Below, one piece after another: positions 42,303 to 46,239 of a DNA stretch of 46,239 nt. Numbering within the stretch: position 1 is the first letter of the stretch; every line of letters starts with the position of its first letter. Below the pieces are notes generated by a model, which saw nothing but the letters and a program-made list of their open reading frames with translations, was not told where the DNA came from and searched no databases. Source of the stretch: Aplysia californica (lineage: Eukaryota > Mollusca > Gastropoda > Aplysiida > Aplysiidae); the NCBI RefSeq assembly GCF_000002075.1, contig NW_004797606.1:507199-553437 (forward strand), in the 5' to 3' direction. A program made the translations under genes and the position numbers.

Positions 42303-43458
42303 GAACGATAACAATGTATAAACGGGACTATCTTCCCAGACTGGACTAAATAAGTACCATACTCTTTAATAACAATCTTAATGCCTCACTTTTCCAAACA
42401 GAGCACACAGGACAAGTCCAAGTGTGTGCTTTCCCAAGAGGGGGAATAGGCTTTCATAACGCAAACACAATGCCATACCACTTCTCAAGATGTTTGCTTT
42501 TCTATTTCTATTCTTCTGCCATGCAATCAAGCAAATAAAAATGACTACATCTATTGTATTGTGACTAAAATGCAACACAAACGCAAGTTATCAGGGCCCC
42601 CATTTAGTTTTCAAGTATCCTTCCCCCCCTTTCCGGTTCACAAAGCGGGGCCTCGTTTGTCACGCCCGAGGCGACCGATGGCTGATGACGTCACTCAGTG
42701 GAAATTTCCCAGCCGCATGTCATTCACCCAGCACGCGCAAATGGCAATGCCGCTTTTTCCCTTAGTTACTCCCACATTTTTAAAGATTACGCGAAAACCG
42801 CTAAACACAGAAGCTTGAAATTTTAAGAGAATAAAGAAAAATGGTGTACAACGTATCAGTCAGTTTGACAAATCACAGCTCCGAAAAATCTTCAAAGCTC
42901 ACCACATCAACCACTTTCACAAACCTTTTCGACTGCTTCTAGGATGGGTACAATGTTGTTAAACTGTATACTACGAGATTGACCTCTTTTCTGATTGGCT
43001 GCCAGGTTTCATTCATATCCATTCACGAGAAGCGGCGTGAGAGCGAGTTGAAGACAACAACCTTTGCGTTAGTGCGTCCCACAAAACACCCCCGTTGCGG
43101 GGGCCAAAAATCGGCAGAACAAAACGCGCTCGGTGGACATTGCTAACGAAGGTCATTAAAATATCGACATGTAAATAAAATGATTGTGTCCCTTTCCCCT
43201 TTGTACAGGCTCAACTAAACGCACACCTCATGTAATCACATGCTTAGGAGCCCTCCCGAGCATCATGCATTTAGGCAGAGACTACTGATTATATTTTTCA
43301 AAGACAAAAAAAAAAAGTTAAACCCACAGTGTTTTGTCATATTATACAGTTCCAGTACTCTGACCATGATGGTGTTTTCTCTGTGAGCTCAACCTGAATT
43401 CCCCCCCCTCAAACGTAATTGTCACTTAAACTTAATATTTATTATGAGGAGGAAAATA

Positions 43459-44237
43459 CAGTCTAACCTGTGTAAGGAGAAAAGTGGAAACTGTAAGACA
43501 GGTGTCCGTCTTAGGCAGGATTGATCAAAATGAAGAAAACAAACTATTCCCTACTGAGATCCCAACCGAAGGTAGCCGCATTGTTATAATATTGTTGTTG
43601 TTGTTGGTTTGTTTTTTCTTAGCTTTTTAATTTTGTTGGTCAATTTGTGCAAGGGTGACAATAAAACTAAATGCGTCATACGAGCAAGACCAACTGCCAC
43701 GTTAAAACAAACACGGGTCATAACCACTCAGAATACGAGTGACGCTTCTGTCACAAGTTCATGTCTATGTTAACGTCCATTGTTACTTTGTTACAGACGG
43801 GTAAACACTGACCGGTCACCTCACTTACGATTTGTGTAGGAGATGTGGGCCAAGCTTATGGGTTATGAGGGACCACACGCTTACCTCACCAGCAGCTGAA
43901 AATTTATTGTTATCTATTGGTCAACAGTGGGAGGGGCCTGATCGGTTGGAGGGACTATCTAACAAAAATGACAAGGGATTGGTTTATGGCGGCTCGTCCA
44001 CAACGTATCCTTTGTCCACAATGTCAGGGGCCAGAACATTATTTAAGACAAAACGTCGGGTGATGAGATGGGTGGCCGTCTAAGACAGTTGTAATTCTTT
44101 GGTGAGATAAAATATGGTGGTCGCTGCTGCGTTGGACAGGTGCCTGTTTTACACAGTGAAATTATATACCAAAAAAACGCAAGGGGGGAAATGGAAAGTG
44201 GCCGTTTGTATGGGTGCCGTCATGGCAGGTTCGACTG
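43459..44237. mobile_element. TA-flanked element family D, intact ends (779 bp)
   Basis: TA at 43457-43458 and 44238-44239. The left end is CAGTCTAACCTGTGTAAGGA; the right end read inward is CAGTCGAACCTGCCATGACG. Internal GGGTGGCCGTCTAAGACAG (44070) is shared with the truncated copy at 20004. No transposase frame. CAGT ends with a TA duplication fit a Tc1/mariner-pogo MITE. It inserted about 170 bp from the family E element. Confidence 0.8.
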
Positions 44238-44467
44238 TACATCTATTCTTCAGATCAGTCAGCCTTTACGTGCAATCAAAACCCCATCACAAGACAATGA
44301 AGGGTACAGAAACTGCTATATTAAGTGTACACTTTACACAGCTTGGCTAGAGTGGATGAGTACGACAAGGGCAGCTGTTAAACAAAAGTACGGGCTTTTA
44401 GAACACCAACTGTGTTTTCTGAAAATTTCCACTGATTTTTACCACCTCAAGCCAAGAAACCACGCCG

Positions 44468-44486
44468 CCCCCCCCCCCCCCCCCCC
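44468..44486 (+). repeat. Poly-C run (19)
   Basis: C homopolymer, then C-rich and A-rich sequence, between the family D element and the hairpin MITE. Confidence 0.9.
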
Positions 44487-44532
44487 TCCACCCAAAAAAA
44501 CCCCCCAAAAAACATGGGCCTGAATTAAAAAC

Positions 44533-44791
44533 ACATGAAGCTAAAGCGAGCACCTAGCACACCACTGTGATTGGCCCAAATATAGATGACGTATTTCTGC
44601 CATCTATTTTTGTCACCTCCGCGACTTCCCCAAAGACTCTTGGGTTTCCCTCGCCAGTAACTGTTAAAACTATATTAGATCTCATCGTCTTTGCTTTTTT
44701 GTTGCATTAATTTATTTTTAATTTGTGTTATCTTTTATAAACAATCTCAGCAATTCTCATTCCACAAATTTACCTTCTCCTTAAAAAAGTT

Positions 44792-44825
<34 letters not shown>

Positions 44826-45023
44826 GCACAGACACACACAAGCGTGCGCACACACACAGAAGCATGCGCACACACATACGCACATAAAGCGGGCCTGCCA
44901 CTGTGAGATCTAGTCAACTGGCGAGATAAGCCCCGGCTGATGACAAAAATAGATGGCAGAAATACTTCATCTATATTTGGTCCAATCACAGAGATGTGCT
45001 AGGTGCTCGCTGTAGATTCATGT
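44533..45023. mobile_element. Hairpin MITE with long terminal inverted repeats (491 bp)
   Basis: The left arm (from ACATGAAGCTAAAGCGAGCA) and the right arm (inverted: ACATGAATCTACAGCGAGCA) match over about 80 bp with few mismatches, and weaker matches continue (CTCGCCAGT, TAGATCTCA) to about 150 bp per arm. A (CA)n tract (44794-44824) lies in the loop. Transcripts could fold into a long hairpin. Superfamily unknown. Confidence 0.85.
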
Positions 45024-45839
45024 ATTACAAACTATCCCAAATCAACCGATAATAATACACAGCATTTCATCCCAAAATTCCTACGACTAGTCTAAGGTTA
45101 AGCTTACTGCTCGGAGCTTTTTGTCACCATCCACATTCAATAGCGAAGCATACATTGTTGACCTGCCCTTGTGAAAGCTTTGTGAAAGTAAGTGAAGACG
45201 AGACTCAACTCAAGACCAAGAGAACCACAAGCCACATTAATAGGAGGCTTCATACGTCCTATACTATACAAAAGCTGATGATAGACTTGTCAGAGTTAAA
45301 AGCTAGCCTTTTTCTAGAGCTACAAATGCAAATAGGTCTAGCCGCAGTCTTTGTTTACTAAGAATGTGTTACCTACTGCCCAACTCCTCCCAATGCCTGT
45401 GACAGTTCTATTCCTATTCCAGTCTTTGTGGAAAGAAGGTACCGAAAGAAGTTTAAAGAAAGGCTAGGGCTATGCAGGGCAAGCTTACAGACTTACAAAC
45501 ACTAGCCTAGACTAGGGCCTATTGACAAGCATAACCTTCTGTCTTAGCAATGACAGAGCAATACTGAAATATAATTTTGTGGCCATCACTTTGATTTAAT
45601 ATACCTTCTCACTCAAGCACCAAAACAAATCTAGATTCTAGAATCTATACGGTGCCGAATACTGAAGCAATAAAAAATGACTCATCATTGCAAGCATCTA
45701 AACATAGAGAACAGAGACGAAGTCCATATCAAAGAACCCAAATGGCAATCATATGTTTTGCGATTGTTGAGATTACTAAATCGTAGAAGATTACTCAAAA
45801 CATATTCCCGTATGTAAAGAGTAGAAAGGAGACTTTTAC
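45024..45839. other. Intron-like or upstream region, no gene seen
   Basis: No convincing coding frame; short frames at 45155-45361 and elsewhere have no recognisable domain. If the donor at 45839 is real, this is intron on the - strand. Confidence 0.35.
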
Positions 45840-45935
45840 CTCTCATTTTTAACAAATTTAGTAGCCAGTTGTGTTCTGTTAGTTTACGCTGAAAGACGGT
45901 CGGATACAACAATGTGAACACAGCAGAGACACAAA
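45840..45935 (-). other. Candidate non-coding first exon of the kelch gene
   Basis: On the - strand, sequence downstream of the ETS/NRF1 patch runs to AAAATGAGAG|GTAAAAG, an acceptable donor (GT at 45839-45838). If joined to the acceptor at 35473, ATG AGA G|AG ATG TTT GAT GCC TGA would be a 7-codon upstream frame overlapping the kelch ATG. No other strong promoter-like site was seen between it and the kelch start, but the link is inference. It could equally belong to another gene. Confidence 0.35.
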
Positions 45936-45936
45936 C

Positions 45937-45967
45937 ACCGGAAGTACACACGCAGTTCGCATGCGCA
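45937..45967. promoter_or_regulatory. TATA-less promoter-like patch: ETS and NRF1 motifs
   Basis: ACCGGAAGT (45937-45945) is an ETS-family core and TTCGCATGCGCA (45956-45967) fits the palindromic NRF1 site GCGCATGCGC with one mismatch. Both are typical of housekeeping promoters and work in either direction. They lie 17-20 bp apart in otherwise AT-rich DNA. Confidence 0.5.
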
Positions 45968-46239
45968 GTGAATTAATAGTCACAAGTTTGTTTCGACGAT
46001 CAAGGCAACCCTTGCAGAAAACATGTATTATAATTAATTGGAGCTTCGACAGAGCTGAGCTCAAACTGAATATAAACAATTCAAGACCAAAGAAAAGAAT
46101 AACTCTTCCAAATTCATTGATCAGTCACACAGAGACAGGAAAGGTGTAGCCCCCCTCGAGAAACAATATCTCCTCTCCCCTCTGCAACATCAGATGACGA
46201 ACTTTGTAGTTTATTTGTGACTTTTTTCAATGACAAAAT

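Larger units (their letters stand above)
39974..43287. mobile_element. pogo-like element family E, copy 3, inverted (about 3.3 kb)
   Basis: The right end, read on the - strand from 43287, is CAGTAGTCTCTGCCTAAATG, then GCTCGGGAGGGCTCCTAAGC, matching the left end of 32047-33749. The left end is CTGTTGTCTCTGCCTAAACA. Internal matches in reverse are GTGGCTTTCCAAGCGAC (about 41020), GAGTGACCAATCAAAAGACA (about 40740) and a C-run (G-run on the + strand, 40690-40714). It also carries a SINE, a 175-bp tandem repeat and a microsatellite, which account for much of the extra length. No transposase recognised. The left boundary is less certain than the right. Confidence 0.6.

Noticed and set aside
42066-42311. 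81-codon frame of poly-Ser-Leu
   Set aside because: Translation of the (TC)n microsatellite, not a gene.
42684-42691. Perfect CRE (TGACGTCA) as a promoter element
   Set aside because: Lies inside the family E mobile element with no exon or transcript evidence nearby; an 8-bp match alone is weak.
1-46239. CRISPR array, retroviral or LTR element, or Polinton
   Set aside because: No regularly spaced identical repeats with unique spacers, no paired long direct repeats with gag/pol-like frames, and no capsid, integrase or polymerase-like frame was seen.

Overview
This is a eukaryotic window of about 38-40% GC with introns, U2-type splice sites and dense short transposons. The tRNA-derived SINEs, TTAA- and TA-flanked MITEs and long AT-rich introns suggest an invertebrate, most likely a mollusc. 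That placement is an inference from repeat style and protein resemblance, not a measurement.

Two protein-coding genes can be supported, and they face each other tail to tail. On the + strand, 776-7007 holds the last six coding exons of a mitochondrial half-ABC transporter of the ABCB10 type. The 265 visible residues cover essentially the whole nucleotide-binding domain, and the membrane domain lies upstream of the window. On the - strand, 35463-28903 holds three coding exons of a complete 621-residue BTB-BACK-Kelch protein, a probable CUL3 substrate adaptor whose exact orthologue I cannot name. A TATA-less, CpG-bearing promoter-like patch near 45937-45967 has ETS and NRF1 motifs and is followed on the - strand by a good donor at 45839. 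It may be the kelch gene's first, non-coding exon, about 10 kb upstream.

Layout. 1-775: ABC-gene intron with a MITE. 776-7007: ABC exons, with a 625-bp tandem duplication carrying a tRNA-Met-like SINE in one intron and another SINE in a later intron. 7008-28902: convergent intergenic or 3'-UTR territory with SINEs, minisatellites and several TIR elements, including an inverted pair of about 0.8-kb elements (19041-19812 and 26250-27050). 28903-35472: kelch exons; the 4.4-kb intron holds a four-layer transposon nest (30862-34053). 35473-45839: probable kelch 5' intron, mostly transposons (a MITE, two abutting TTAA elements, a 3.3-kb pogo-like element, a 779-bp TA-flanked element and a long hairpin MITE). 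45840-46239: promoter-like patch and flank.

The most interesting material is the repeat biology. At least five distinct TIR families are each recognisable from two or more copies or from matched ends. One shows CCAAT followed by a C-run in three copies and iterated GCGTGCGTTT motifs, and one nest can be ordered in time. I saw no retroviral or LTR elements, no Polinton, no CRISPR array and no free-standing RNA gene.
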